Shown: positions 32,724-45,312, counted from the stretch's first letter. The stretch is DNA of 64,000 nucleotides from Coccinella septempunctata (GCF_907165205.1 NC_058193.1:1054001-1118000); one strand, 5' to 3'. Numbers and translations: made by a program. The notes: a model not told the origin generated them from the sequence alone.

Positions 32724-33438
32724 GTGAGTATAGTATACTTCAATATTAATTGTCTTTGATAATTTTTTTTATGAAATAATAATTACAGTTTATAGAAATC
32801 GAAAATAATACTTTGAATGTGTTGAGAAGGACCACATTCAAAAATAATAGGAAAACGTTAATTTTATTGCTTTGACTTGAAAAACTTTCAATTGAAAATT
32901 TAACGATGATTTTCTATAATCCATATTAATCAGAAATTTGAAAAGATTCATTCGATGAATAAATAAATAAACATTTATAATACTCACGCATGAATTTTAT
33001 GGCACCAGAAATTAATTTTTGTTGTACTTAAACGCGGAAGTAACCATCAAAAACCATTCTAACTTTAAAATTTTCGACATTTCGAATGAAATGTCAAAAT
33101 AATCACTCACAGAGGAATCGATGGAAGGAAACAATATCATTGATCTAGAAAAGTGGTTATACAGAAAACTTACACAGTAAGTAAAAAGTACCTAACGCAC
33201 CGAATTCACTATTTTGTAGAGAAATTCACAAACCCATGAATTTTTATTTTGAAATACGCAACTTTTTATGTATGAATGAGGGGTTTGTCATGCAACTTCT
33301 AGGAGGGATGGAGTGCAGTTAAGTTCTTTTATGGTATTTGGTTGAAAAGTTATTCAGAAAATATACAAATGTGGGAGGAGCCTGGATAAAAAAATTGTTC
33401 AAACGGAAGTTTGTTAGTCTTCAGAGGACATCAAAGCA

Positions 33439-33672
33439 GTGGCTAGACCACAACTGACATATGGATCAGGTGCTTGGGGATTCGCGGCAAAGAGCCATAT
33501 CCAAAGAATTCAGGCAACAGAAAACAAGCTGCAACGATGTACAATAGATGCACCTTGGATTGTCAGGAACAAAAGGATTAATCGTGATTTGAAATGGGAA
33601 ACCATCACCGAATTTATGAGGACGAAAGCAAAAAATTTATTCGAAACAGCGGAAGAACATCCGAATGAATGA
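33439..33672 (+). pseudogene. Jockey-type ORF2 C-terminal fragment
   Basis: ARPQLTYGSGAWGFAAKSHI, QATENKLQR, DAPWIVRNKRINRDL and FMRTKAKNLFETAEEHPN are the C-terminal part of Jockey-clade ORF2, where a Y-G-x-x-W-x-x-A region is followed by APW-x-VRN. The catalytic domain is absent. It lies inside intron 1 of the Ly6 gene. Confidence 0.75.
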
Positions 33673-33788
33673 AGAAGTTAGGAGGCTAGTGGACCACGAC
33701 CTGGAGGAGGACAGAGGAAGAATGTTATATACAGAAGGCGACCGAGAGATCAACTGACAGATGAGAATGAAATGAGATCGGAAACTTA

Positions 33789-34253
33789 GGCCCGGTACTT
33801 TCACGTCCGAATAACTAAATTTATTCGATAAATAAGTCTTATCCTTAGGATAAGTAAAAATGCAGTCTTTTCACTTTCAGATAATGTTATTCATCGAATG
33901 AATCTGTCATTGAAACTCGTTAATAAGATTTTATTTGTCATAGATCGAATGTCGGTACGTCATTATTGGTTGAATTTTGAGGATTCTGGATGTATGGTTA
34001 TTTTTTGTGTGATTTTCACGAAATATTTGCTTTGCAGTTGGAATTATGACAATTTCTACAATGCAGTCTCTTATTTTACATTAATCAGTGAAAAGTAGTA
34101 AACCGTGTTTTCACAGAATTGTTATTCGTCAAATAATTTCATCTGAAAGCACCGAAATAAGGTATCCTTCAGATAGGAAATTACTCGGGAAATTATTTGA
34201 CGGATACTTATTGACAGTGAATAAAATTTATTCGAAGGTGAAAGTACCGGGCC
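33789..34253. mobile_element. Harbinger-type MITE, TTA target
   Basis: Termini GGCCCGGTACTTTCAC are inverted at both ends and flanked by TTA (33786-33788 and 34254-34256). The next inner bases (CGAATAA) are inverted too. The 465-bp body is AT-rich and non-coding. Located in intron 1 of the Ly6 gene. Confidence 0.75.
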
Positions 34254-34256
34254 TTA

Positions 34257-35520
34257 ATGAAACAATCGAATGAAGTTATATCCAAGAGAGGTTAAACACA
34301 TGAACCACACAAAGATAGTGCGCGAGAAGAAATAATCGATTCAAAGACCAAAGGTTTATAGGCAAATGCACGGAAACAATGAAGAAGCAGGTTTAGATCT
34401 CAGAGCTCAGGAGAGTAAGTAACCCTTCACTTGTTCACCAGAATTGGGTTTGTCTTGAGGATTTCAAATCACACTCTGAAATATTTGTTTCACTTTATTT
34501 AGATATATAGGATATATAAGTTTTTGAGAAATCAATTCAACAGTTCGCCGACGGTTTTATATCTATTCAAAATTATCCTCAGAGCTCCGGAATGATAAAC
34601 GAATATTTAACACATAACACACATAATTCACACTTATACAAATACACACCCAGAAATTTTTAAACAGTCATGAAATTACCTGAAGATGTAAAATTACCTT
34701 TCAATTTATTTTATGAAATCTACCCAAGCATCGAGTAAGGAATAGAAAGAGAAGAAAAAAGACAACAAAAATTCCAATCACAACATGGCTCATCCTGTGA
34801 ACAGATTCTCGGTGTCATAAAGTTATAAGTGCAAAGGATTGAAGGATTCGGGCTCATCATGAATCACAGCTATCTCACAAGAAACTGAACTCTGAATCGA
34901 AACGCTGGAAACTGCTGTTACATTTGATGGAAATCATCTCATGTAGAATTCTCTTTTTTCATTATTTTTGGTGACCCAATATTTACGTCTCGGCGAAGTT
35001 GAACGAAGGAAGGATGTCATCTACATGATGTGTCAAAGCCGTTATATTTTCTTTCTTGTTTTTAAGATGATTCAAGTCAGTCTGACTTGAACAATCCAAG
35101 CAAGAAATTTCAAAAATGATTTCCCTCAAAAATTCTTTATTTGTGACAGTTTTTTATTTAAAATAGCATTTTTTATCGTGTTTTCTGGTTTCAGAGCAAT
35201 GTGTACAATAGTATTACGGAAGAGTGTTCGAATTCTTTTTGATAACTCATTGACTTTAAAAATTTTACATTTTCATTTTGTTGTTCAATTTGATTTATTG
35301 CTTGTTGCTTATTTTGTTTTTTAGAGCATAATGATTTAGGGTAGTTATTACTCGACATATTCTTTGGTATCCTCCTTATTCTGATATTGACAAAAATTAG
35401 GGGTTTGTAGGGCTGGGTGGGAATAAAACGACAATCCTTTTCAATTGGCCGACGTATCGAGCAATTTTTACTCTTTTTCAAGGCTAAAATTACAAATCTC
35501 AGTTACATAACATCTCATGG
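34257..35520. other. No gene recognised (Ly6 intron 1)
   Basis: AT-rich intronic sequence. It includes a 21-bp near-perfect palindrome (arms TTCAAGTCAG, about 35074-35094) without flanking direct repeats. A 96-codon minus frame at 35191-35481 shows no known domain. Confidence 0.4.
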
Positions 35521-35525
35521 AAACT

Positions 35526-36737
35526 ATACTCCATTCACTTTTATTTTAGCACTCGGTTAGCCATGGAAATTTGACACATTTCACTCTGTATAGTACGAAA
35601 ATGTGGGGTTATGATGCTTGTCAAAACATTTTTGGGTTTTAAATCAACTCTATGTTGCCTGTTCTACGTAAAAGTTTCTGTTATTACGTATTTTATCGCA
35701 ATGTCGAATCACTTCGGAAAATATGTGACAAACATAATTGAAGTTTATACAAACTGATTGAAGGCATACCAAATGCAGTTATTTGCATGAAAAATACAAG
35801 AGATCAGTATAATATCCTAATATGCACTAGCTTGAGGATAGTTAATGTTCGTTATCTTCTTTGGCTAGAGTTTGAATACGTTACATCAGTTGTAGATTTC
35901 AAAAATATTAACCCGAAGATGAAATGCATATGATGCAGTGGTTGGGAATGGGTATCTCCCGAAGGAATTAACAGATAATTACAAGAATGTTAAATTATTC
36001 AACAAAAATCATCTTGTATCAATATAAGTAAAAGGAATTAAAGGCAGTTTCAAGTCAAGACGAACTTCACCTTTGAACAAAAATTTCACATGAATAAACA
36101 ATTAACAGGACAACTGGCGCGTATTTGTGGCTGTTCATCTTAATACATTGATCTAATAATAATAATTAGGTATTTATTGGTACCTTAAGACATTTACATT
36201 GTATAGGATAAAGTCAAATGAAAAATAGAAAAATCAATTTTCGGGAACTTTTTCTACGATGACATTCATCGAAAATCCTGTAGTAAACTTTTCGCATTAA
36301 TTCACTCAAACATAAAATTCTCAAATGCCACCACTTTTTTGGGTCTCCCAATAGAAGGAAATTTTTTGTCATCTTCATCATTGACAATCTTTCTGATTGT
36401 GGAAATATTCAGCTGAAATATAAGTCGTTTAGATTCAGATGAAACATTATATAAATTCTCTTACATTGAATATGTTCGCTACCGTCTGACGTATTGTGAA
36501 TTTTAGAATATCATGGTATAACTATTTGAATGACCGGACCTGAATTCCAAATAGCACTTCCTGAAACCCTGTCTCACTTTCGACATTTTTGTAATAAAAA
36601 TTGATATTAGTTGTGGCAACGGCGTTATGACATTAACGGCATTTCATGAGTGCCAACCTCACTCCGTTCTAGTTACAAAAACTTGAGATAATTATTTCAT
36701 GGCCAACAGACTGCTAAAATGAATTTGAATGGAGTAT
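35526..36737. mobile_element. TIR element copy A (ACTCCATTCAC family)
   Basis: The left end ACTCCATTCACTTTTATTTTAG and the right end (complement ACTCCATTCAAATTCATTTTAG) form TIRs of about 40 bp that continue into GGTTGGCCAT/TGTTGGCCAT. The body matches 56587-57649 almost throughout. In both copies a minus frame reads ISTIRK(I/V)V then ED and FPSIGRPKK, possibly the N-terminal region of a lost transposase. This copy retains about 155 bp near 35946-36102 that copy B lacks. Confidence 0.7.
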
Positions 36738-36740
36738 AGT

Positions 36741-37081
36741 TTCGAATACTTGGGCTAATAGACACGGAAATACCTACACCAACGTATCAATTCGGCATCA
36801 CGGGCATTCTGGAAGCTAAAAGACAGAGTGTTTAAAAATCACGACCTCAATCTGACGACCAAGACAGCTGTTTACAAAGCAGTCGGCCTCCCAACGATTC
36901 TTTACGGAAGCGAAAGCTGGACGCCCTACAGGCGACATATTAAAGACCTTGAACAAACGCAATAACGTCATCTAAGACAAATAATGCACATCAGATGGTT
37001 CCACAAAGTATCGAATGCAGAAGTTCTGCAACTACACATCCTGAGGATGCAAGACAAAAGACTTCCCAAAATAGCTCTGTA
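36741..37081 (+). pseudogene. RTE fragment, RT thumb region
   Basis: Closely matches about 13905-14330 of the RTE element, including GACCTCAATCTGA, AAGACAGCTGTTTACAAAGC and CATCAGATGGTTCCACAAAG. It is frameshifted and has a deletion near 37030. The third copy of this family in the window. Confidence 0.85.
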
Positions 37082-37490
37082 TGTATTATAACATGAACCA
37101 ACTTGTCAGAACGTGTCTTTCACGGCGTCGCAGAGCTGTGCTTGGTAATTAGTTGGTTCGGATTAACTATTAACGGACTTGAAGAGAATTTAACGGAAGT
37201 TGACGAGTCGGTTTATAAAAAATTAAGTTAACTTAGAAGTGAATCCGTTAGGGAAAACGTCAACTTCGTTAATAATTAACGATTGACGGATTAACGAGTT
37301 TATGCCCAGCTATGGGAATCACCATGTACGGTGTCGCTGGTTAATCAAGAGATTTCAAGATCTTCAATACAAGATTTAATATATCAAGAAAACGTCAAGA
37401 TTTTTTCAATTTTTTGACTTTTCTCAAGACAAGAAGTTTGTATTCAAGACAAGAATTCTTGTCTTGTCAACCACCTACGAATAATAAACG

Positions 37491-37691
37491 CAGAAAATTT
37501 GCCTGTGGGAGGTGAAAAGCACTGAATATTCCAGTAGTCAGCCTGAAAATGGGGCCTATGAGGAATTTGTTGTGAAAAAAAAATTTGTTGATGAGGTGGT
37601 GGATATTAATTGGGCGAAGAGGAAAATAAAGACAACCAGGAATTTGTTTAGGAAGGAGTACAAAAAAGTTGAGGATTCCAAACGTCCATGA
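37491..37691 (+). pseudogene. MADF-domain relic
   Basis: An open frame reads KICLWEVKSTEYSSS, AYEEFVV, INWAKRKIKTTRNLFRKEYK and KVEDSKRP before a stop at 37691. The order W-(D/E)-x-x-x-x-(E/D)Y, then (N)W-x-x-K-(I/L)-x-x-LR-x-x-(Y/F)-x-x-E, is the MADF DNA-binding fold. MADF domains occur in host regulators and as the second protein of PIF/Harbinger transposons. No start codon and no downstream partner are seen, so a transposon relic is more likely. Confidence 0.6.
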
Positions 37692-37896
37692 TTTGTGATT
37701 TTTCAGTATTATTTACTATTTTGTATTATTTAGTATCATTTAGTATTTTGATTTTTTTTAGTTAATCTAGGCCGTAATAATTCCAGTAACATACTGAACG
37801 TTTGTTCAGTCCAGATGATTTTATAATCATCAGGATATTCATTCAGTTCCTTTAGCGACTTTATATAAAATTTCTTTCTTCTAATTGTGAGTCATT

Positions 37897-38337
37897 TTAT
37901 TGTTCTTGTTGCCACGTGAGTGGCTTCCATAACATTTGCATTGAGAAAAGATTTGGACCATAAAGGTTACGCGACTTCAGTCTTGAAATCGTATTTTCTG
38001 GAATATAGGACGGAATTGGAAATGAGTCGAGGAAGGAGTGAAATTCGTTCCAAGAATTCAAGACTAACATGAATTTCCTTGATCCTGAATTATCTTTTTC
38101 CTTCTTTTCCATGAGGTTTGTAGGACTAGGAAGATATTGGTTCCCTTCTACCCAAAGTTTAGTGAGTGACTCGCTAATCTTTGCCTTTACCGCCATTTTC
38201 GTCTCGAAATCATAGGAGTTGACGTGTCGACTTTGAGTAACCCGAGTAACATGCTGGAAACGCTTGTGACTAGACTCAGAGGAGGAGTCAGTCTTAAAAA
38301 TAAAGATTTCTATGAATGATCCTATTATTTTTCTCAT
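37897..38337 (-). CDS. Unrecognised 146-residue frame
   Basis: An open minus frame with a balanced composition and a basic, serine-rich first half (SSSESSHKRFQHVTRV). No motif, signal peptide or membrane segment is recognised. It lies in intron 1 of the Ly6 gene on the opposite strand, 200 bp from the MADF relic. It may be part of the same lost transposon or a chance frame. Confidence 0.2.
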   Translation of the reverse strand: MRKIIGSFIEIFIFKTDSSSESSHKRFQHVTRVTQSRHVNSYDFETKMAVKAKISESLTKLWVEGNQYLPSPTNLMEKKEKDNSGSRKFMLVLNSWNEFHSFLDSFPIPSYIPENTISRLKSRNLYGPNLFSMQMLWKPLTWQQEQ

Positions 38338-38399
38338 TCAAATGTTTACGGTGGTTTCGTTTCGAGAAGAATAATTCAGACATAGTATGAATTCTTGTC

Positions 38400-39630
38400 A
38401 ATAGTATGATAAAAATAATAAAGAACACCACATATCCACAATATTTTAGGGTTTGAAAACTTAACTGGTCTCCAGAAATCTTTTAAAAAATAACATAAAT
38501 TTTCCCTATTCTCGAGTCCTATATATCAATGGCATAACCCTAACAAAACTGAAGGTTTCAATTCACTCCATTGTTCTCCTTTGAATGCGAACACTCATTT
38601 GATCCCCATTCTCAGTTCTACAATAGAATTCTCTTCATGAAAGACCAAGTGAACAGTCAAGCAGGCTGTACGTAGGAAGAATTAACTATTTAATATTTCA
38701 GTGGTTTCTGGCTTCATTCTGTTGGAAACGCAAAAGACTTGATTATTAAATTAACTCGTTCCTGCATACTGGGGTGTATAATGTACTACAATTAATTCAT
38801 TGCGGCGTCTGTTTCTAGTTGGCTTAGGCTAACATACGAAAAATCTTTACGGGATAGCATGAACGTTATGAGGACAAATTTTTTTCGAGGATGGATTAGC
38901 ATTTAAGTTCATTACATGTTTTTTAGATTCATTCCTTAAGTCCGTTTATGTCCACCTCAATGTTCAAAGCTCACTCGATTTTTTGGTTCCATATTGTTTT
39001 CCCTAAAATCTGTGCTCCAATAATTTGAAAGTACAATTTTTAAAAATGAAGAATGATTTGAGGTTCACAATTTGTTTCTTGTTTCTGAACTCAGGTAGTT
39101 AGTTTAACCATTTTAAGAATGTAAAAACGAACAGCATGAGCATGTGTTCGGAGCCGCTCCAACGGATGTGTCATTTATACGAACGTATACGATGGAAACT
39201 TAGAAAAAAAGGAATCATTCTATGTATTCTATGTCCTAAGGGTGGAAAACTTGGGTTGTGCTAGTGCCTTTTTCATAATCCTGTACGAGTTGCTGAAGAA
39301 GAAGAAGAAGAGACGACGGCGTAGTAGATGGTCTTCATAATTATATCTACAAAAAAATCGAGACCCTAGCGTCAACAGCATTTTTTTATTGCGCGACATT
39401 CACAGTGAGGATGACAAAATTGGGCGGTTTTCATACCATTTTATTAAATTCAAACACGTTTCTTGCGAGAAATCTATATTTAAATGTGTGCGTTCGCTTA
39501 GAGGAAAAGATGTCAACTAAACCCGTCCACACTGAGCACGAATTTTCTTTGATAGACCGACAAATTGCGGATCTCTCCGCTCGTTCGGCGCGATGTGCTC
39601 ATTTGGCTGTTTTGATCAGATGTGTACGCG
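38400..39630. other. No gene recognised (Ly6 intron 1)
   Basis: AT-rich. The only visible feature is a GAA microsatellite at about 39293-39312. A decayed GC-richer stretch follows near 39520-39620 before the RTE copy begins. Confidence 0.4.
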
Positions 39631-39639
39631 GCTCAATAT

Positions 39640-42360
39640 GTCGCCTGTAGAGCGTCCAGCTGTCGCTTCCGTAAAGAAGCGTTGGGAGGACCACTGCTTT
39701 GTAGACAGCTGTCTTGGTCTTCAGATTGAGGTCGTGATTTTGAAACACTCTGTCTTTTAGCTTCCAGAATGCCGAATTGATACGGTGGTGTATTTACGTG
39801 TCTATTAACCATAATATTCATGAAGCTTCCCAAGTATTTGAACTGCTCGACCTGTTCTAGAGTTTCATTCTTCAGGCTGATATCTGTTTGAAGGCTTTCT
39901 GGCGGACTTACCAGGATTTTGGTTTTGTCGATATTGAGTCTAAGATCCCGTCCACATGCATACGCGCATGCAATAAAATCGCAAGTTCGACGCAAGCAAT
40001 CGCAGGGATCTCGACTACTCTCGATACTAAGTTCCCAATGGTAGCGTCCAGTACACATGCGTTGATAGCCGCGTGAGGACGGATTAAGTGAAATTTCGAA
40101 ATGAAACTCGATAACATCGATATCGAACTTTTCATCGATGAACTGGAAAAGAGAATTCTGTTGTGGAATATGGAATCATCCTAATATTCTAATCGTATTC
40201 TGGAAAAAAAAATTTGGGAAGAAATTGTTAATATATTTTCTGAACGAGGTGATTCAGAAGATAAAAAAAGAGCTTTAGATAAGTAAACAATTTTTATTAG
40301 TGCGAGTAGTAGGATTATACGGAATAAAGAAGTACTGCGTTACACGAAATAATACATAAATTATTAAAACATTTGATTTTGCCAGGACTGTTACGGGAAC
40401 TTACACAACGTCAATGAGTTCTAAAAAGGTTCTAAAATGTTCCACTTTATATGTCAGAATTGGAAAAAGAAAATTCTGTTGTGGAATATGGAATCTCCAG
40501 AATATTCCAATAGATGAATACCTACTGAAAATACATGTTGGGAAGAAATTGTTGAAATATTTTGTGAAGGAAGTAATTCAAAAGAGAAAAAACCATCCAC
40601 ACTGGAAACCGAAGATTCAATAATAGGGAATACTGGACTGGAAACTCGCGTTTTGACGCGTAGACAAACGCAACATGTGGACGCTACATGAAATAATACG
40701 CGCGTAGTCAATCGTGCGTTGCTCGCCGCATCTGGACAAGCTCTAAGGCCTAAAGCTTCGTTTATATGTTTATAGGTGTCCAACATTATCTGTAGATCTT
40801 TTGAGCTTCTAGTGATAAGTGCGCAGTCGTCTACATATAGTTCCGTGATAAATTTTGTACTGTTTTTGCTCTGAGGCGCTTTAGGTTGAATAGGTCTCCA
40901 TCAAATCTGAATTTTATTCCAACATCTCTCACAGGTATACTCATGTCAGCAATTAGCGAGACAGCTATGGCGAAAATATTGAACAGTAAAGGCGCTAACA
41001 CGCAGCCTTGTTTTATTAAGGAGTTGGTTAAGAAATGGTCGTTTGTGGAGCCATTATGCTGTATTCTAGCGGTGTTGTTGGTATGAAGGCTTTTACAGAC
41101 TGCTAAGAAATTTTCGTGTACTCCGAGGCAACCCATGATTTTTCATTGCGCTCTCCGATTCACCGAGTCGAAGGCCTTACTTAAATAGATGTAGGCTGTA
41201 TAGATCCTTGATTGTTGTTCTCTTGCAGCTGTCGTAGTGTAAAAATTAGGTCCACCGTACCTCGTTTTGGTCGAAAGCCACACTGCGATTCAGGTAATAG
41301 CTTTTGTAAGAGTGGAATCAGAAGATTAGCCATAAATCTTCGAGAGAATTTTACCGTCCACACTTAGCAACGAGATGCCCCTGTAATTGTTGCAATTTGA
41401 GGTATCGCCTTTGTTCTTATAATGGTTGATAACTAAAGCACCTCAATAGTGCTAGGGAACTATTGACAGTGTATTTATCCAGGGCTTTGAATATCTTTGC
41501 TGGAACGCCGTCTAGACCAGGTGACTTATCATTTTTCATTTTTTTATTGCACCTTATGATTTCAGACATTGAGATTTAGTCATCAAGCGATGTCATCGAA
41601 CTATACGCGGGGAGCAGGTCTAAAATGGATAAATCCGAGTCGTTATTTTGATTCAAGACCTGTGAGTAATGCTCCTTCACCTTTCGAGAATTTTTCTATC
41701 ATCAGTTAGAATAGCTCCATGAGCATCTCTCATAGGAAAGTTAGCTTTTCTGCTTGGACCATAAACAGTTTTAATAGCTTCGAAAAAAAGCTTGTAGTCA
41801 TGGTTATCGGCACGAGGTTGTATTTCCCTAGCTTTTCCTCTCCACCAGCAATCCTTAAGTTTTCTTATTTCTTGACGGACATCGCGTTTTATGTTTATAA
41901 AACTTTTTTGGGCTGCAACATCGCCAGGCTTGTTATACTTGCTGTTTCGTGTTTTGCCTCCAATGAAGAGGTACAATATGAGTGTCGCTGTCGGCGAACC
42001 AGTCTGGGGATCTTCGGGAGCGTTCTGTGCCCAGTATTTCTTTCGCTGTATTTGTAAGAGATGATTTGAGGCGAAACCAATGACTCTCAATGTCGTCGTT
42101 ACAATCCGGTGGTGTTAGGCTATCTTTGACGGCAGCAATGAATCTTTCTTTTGTAGAAGGGTTTTGTAGTTTGGAGATTTCAAGGCGCATTTTGGGAGCA
42201 TTGAGATCTTCATTCTCGAGACTACCAGCCTATGATCAGTCCAGCACTCCAGATCTGCTCTGGGTTCAATGACCAACACCTCTTTGAGATCTGTTCTTCT
42301 CACGATTACATAGTCGAGAGTATGTCAATGACCTGAGCGCGGGTGGCGCCAGGTCCCCCT
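39640..42360 (-). mobile_element. RTE element copy 2, truncated at both ends
   Basis: Reverse-strand match to about 12095-14130 of the RTE element. It runs from the endonuclease HP-x-SGH/VIVRR region (42290-42360) through LLPESQCGFRPKRG (about 41300) and KQGCVLAP with FDGDLFNLKRLRAK (about 40870-41030) to the thumb QFKYLGSF (about 39830). Many stops and shifts. A 797-bp element has inserted at 39945-40741. Confidence 0.85.
39945..40741. mobile_element. MADF-coding insertion within RTE copy 2
   Basis: The RTE sequence is continuous if this block is removed; TCTAAG repeats at both junctions (39939-39944 and 40742-40747). The ends share GTCCACATGC / GTCCAGATGC in inverted orientation. Inside, two related stretches near 40125-40270 and 40450-40600 encode ELEKRILLWNMES...WEEIVNIF-like residues, the start of a MADF domain, on the + strand with shifts. 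A non-autonomous transposon related to MADF-bearing Harbinger elements is possible. The 6-bp duplication does not fit the usual 3-bp Harbinger target, so the class is open. Confidence 0.55.
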
Positions 42361-43019
42361 TGAATTGTCCCTTGCAATTTTTCCATGGAACGCAAGATTT
42401 CTGGGAAGAATCTAAAAATGTGATGGAAAGCATTTCGAGATTCGTATGGAATTCTATTATACTTGTTAATCACCACATATGTGAATATTTCCCAAAAATC
42501 TTACGTTTTAACGAATTTCAAGGAATTCAAATACGCGGTTTGTGTTAATTGATTTCTAAAATATTGTCTATCGCTAAAATAGGTATCACTTTGAGATTTC
42601 GCATATGATACCAAATTCAGTGATTTTCGTATGACCGTTTTCGGAGATAACGAAGCAAAATTCAGGGATCCGAGCACCGAAAGAGACAGCCTTCCGACAA
42701 AAATCAAAAATAGAGTCCTTCAATGTTGTATAGAAAAACTGTGCCCAAATTTTGTTGCATTAATGTCTCATCTCATCCTGTATTTATATTTTGTGACAAA
42801 CAGTATCCAACTAGGTCCAGAGTGCACTTCTCATGTCTATTAATTGGGGAGCTGTCTGTGGGCCGCATCATGAAGCATAAATCGGGATTTACTCGAGAGT
42901 CATGGAGACCTAGTGGATTTTGAAGATTAGATGGTAACAAGAAGAAGGATCTCCCTTCCTGTACCTCTAATCGTTTCTGTATCCATTATAAAAGTTGAGG
43001 AGAATACAATTTTTATTTA

Positions 43020-44367
43020 TTTATTTATTCAGTTTCGGGTTACAAACAGGCATACCCAGAAAAGCATCCTCTGATACATAAAAAAAAACAATCTTAACAA
43101 TATCCTATGGTGTACAAAAGTGGCAACAATATGGAACAACAACAAAAAATTTACTCCGTTTAAATGAATTCAAATTCATATTAAAGGGGTCTAAACCATT
43201 ACAGTATTGATTAAATAAACTATTGAATCTAACATGATCAAGTAATTTTTTATTTTTAAACATTCTCCTAGGAACGTGATAAAGTATCATTGAAGTCAGA
43301 TCAGATTTTATCCTTCGGTGCTCTAATAGTTCCATATGATAACGAGATCTTATTTGGCTTATACCTGTGGTGATATGAATACCTGTCATTTTATAATGTA
43401 AAAATCTAATAAATCTATTTTGCAATCTTTCCAATCTTTGATTGGATTCCATATAATACTGGCAAAATTGATTCTGCTATTTATAAACGAAAAATATATT
43501 GCTTTCAAAGATGCTTCATTGTTGAAATCCCTGCGTATCCTTCAAAGAAAACCCAAATACCTACTGACCGAAGCAATGAGAGAGTCAAGGTGAGCAACGA
43601 ATGACAATTTTGAGTCGAATATCACTCCCAAAACTGTAACCCGATTCACTCTCCTTACCGATACTGAAACTCAATACTTGCATGGCATCTGGAAAATGAA
43701 ATGAATGAACATTTATTTATATTTAGATCTAATTCATTCCATTTACAATAATCTGAAAATGCATCAAGTTCCTATGAACTTGTACACAGACTTTTACTGA
43801 TTTTATTTCTGTGAACATTTTCAAATCATCCGCTTAAAGGAGGAAGTGTAAAAATTTGAAACAGCTTCCAATATCATTCAAGAATATGAAAAACAATATA
43901 GGCCTTAAATGAGATCCCTGTGGTACCCCAGATGTAACGACGAAAGGGGCCGACCTGAATCCTTTGACACTCACAAGCTGCGTTCGCTTATAAAGATAAG
44001 AAGAGAACCACCTAAGGAGATCCCCATGAACACCGACCCGAACAAGCTTAGACAAAAGTAAATTATGACCAACCCTATCAAAAGCCTTACTGAAGTCGGT
44101 GTACACCAAATCCACCTGAAACTGGTTGTCCAAAGCTCGCGAGATAAATTCAGTGTAAATTAATAAATTCGTTTCAATACCACGACCCGTAAAAAAGCCA
44201 TGCTGATTCTCCGGTATCGATGATTTAAAAGAGTGAAAAAGCACATCCAAAACAAGACTCTCAAAAAATTTTGCAAAGACAGACAATTTGCTAACACCAC
44301 GATAATTCCCAACAGCACCTTTACCACCAGAGTTTTTATAAATAGGAACAAGAAGTGAAGTCTTCAA
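43020..44367 (-). mobile_element. Jockey-superfamily non-LTR element, 5'-truncated
   Basis: The minus frame 44367-43834 encodes LLVPIYKNSG, NYRGVSKLSVFAKFFE, QHGFFTGRG, VDLVYTDFSKAFDRVGH and SGVPQGSHLRP (reverse transcriptase palm), then breaks off before the Y-A-D-D box. The frame 43452-43105 gives the C-terminal RLERLQNRFIRFLHYKMTG. The 3' end is a run of AATA repeats (43014-43033 as TTTATTTATTTA on the + strand). It lies in intron 1 of the Ly6 gene. Confidence 0.75.
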
Positions 44368-44609
44368 GAATCAGGAAATGTAAGAATGCACCGATTTATT
44401 GAAAATTACCGACAATGGATAGCACAGAAAGAATGAAGGATATCCATCAAAGTTATACAACTTTCGTCTGAAGCCATTTTACATACTCCTAACCGTTTTC
44501 GAGATAGAGGGCTATAAGGGCGAGGAGCTAAGCCACACATGCGAAAGGCCAAAGTCAATGTAGAAACCCAGTCTAATGTACATTCATCGCCATATATCTC
44601 AAAAACGTT

Positions 44610-45240
44610 CAAACGTAGAAAAAATTGCTTCCGACAAAATTTGTAGAAAATTGTTGTAATGTTTTACAACTTTTATGATGAATGCGAAAACAATTTGAAG
44701 CCCAGGAGAAGGAATAATTCAAAAAAAAACTGATATTTGTGACCTCTATGGCTAATTCTTATTGTTCCGGCTTGCTGAAACTGTCAGATTATTATATATT
44801 TTTTCCGTTATTCTTGAATCATTAGCTTCAAACTAAGAAAAAAGTCACCGCTCTCGAGAATGTACACGTGACGTTTTTTTTTTGCAACTTTGACGCCCTT
44901 CCACAAATTTTCGACACGCTTGAATTATGAGATTCAGAAAATATATACTTTCCAACATGTAATTAACCACATTTATCATAATCTGACGCGCTCGAGTATG
45001 TACAATGATTGTTTTTTTTACTATTCTGACAAGCTGTCCTAGACAATTCTCTCTATATACAGGTCTTATTTTTGGTAGAAATACTCTATAGGATTCGAGG
45101 TATCTCCCCTTATATTAATCTGACACGCTCGAGTGAATCCCGAATTTCCCTCTTGGGCTCCCCAACTATATATAAGCCTCCCAAATTATGGTGAGCATCC
45201 AGTATAAGATTTAAATACCTTCTAATATAGACATACTTTC
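44610..45240. other. No gene recognised (end of Ly6 intron 1)
   Basis: AT-rich with recurring GAC(A/G)CGCTCGAG words (44998, 45122). Nothing else is identified before the splice acceptor at 45254. Confidence 0.4.
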
Positions 45241-45254
45241 TATTTTTCTTTCAG

Positions 45255-45312
45255 AAATACCAGAGTGAAGGTTCAACTGTCAGGGATTGTGTAGTGGACT
45301 GCACAGAAAGGG
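45255..45312 (+). CDS. Ly6/uPAR-type secreted protein, exon 2
   Basis: A 58-nt exon preceded by a strong acceptor (TATTTTTCTTTCAG) and followed by a consensus donor GTGAGT at 45313. It joins exon 1 in phase 0 and encodes KYQSEGSTVRDC then VVDCTER, ending with one extra base (phase 1). The G-x-x-VRDC...DC pattern is the middle of insect Ly6 domains and continues the cysteine series of exon 1. Both splice sites, the frame and the family pattern agree, so the 12.5-kb intron is well supported. Confidence 0.78.

Noticed and set aside
35074..35094. 21-bp near-perfect palindrome TTCAAGTCAG...CTGACTTGAA
   Set aside because: No flanking duplication and no second copy seen; probably chance or a protein site.
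39633..40058. 141-codon minus frame
   Set aside because: Only its second half is RTE protein; the first half is the inserted MADF-bearing element read through by chance.
44406..44612. 68-codon minus frame upstream of the Jockey-type RT fragment
   Set aside because: Does not continue the RT protein, and no motif supports coding.
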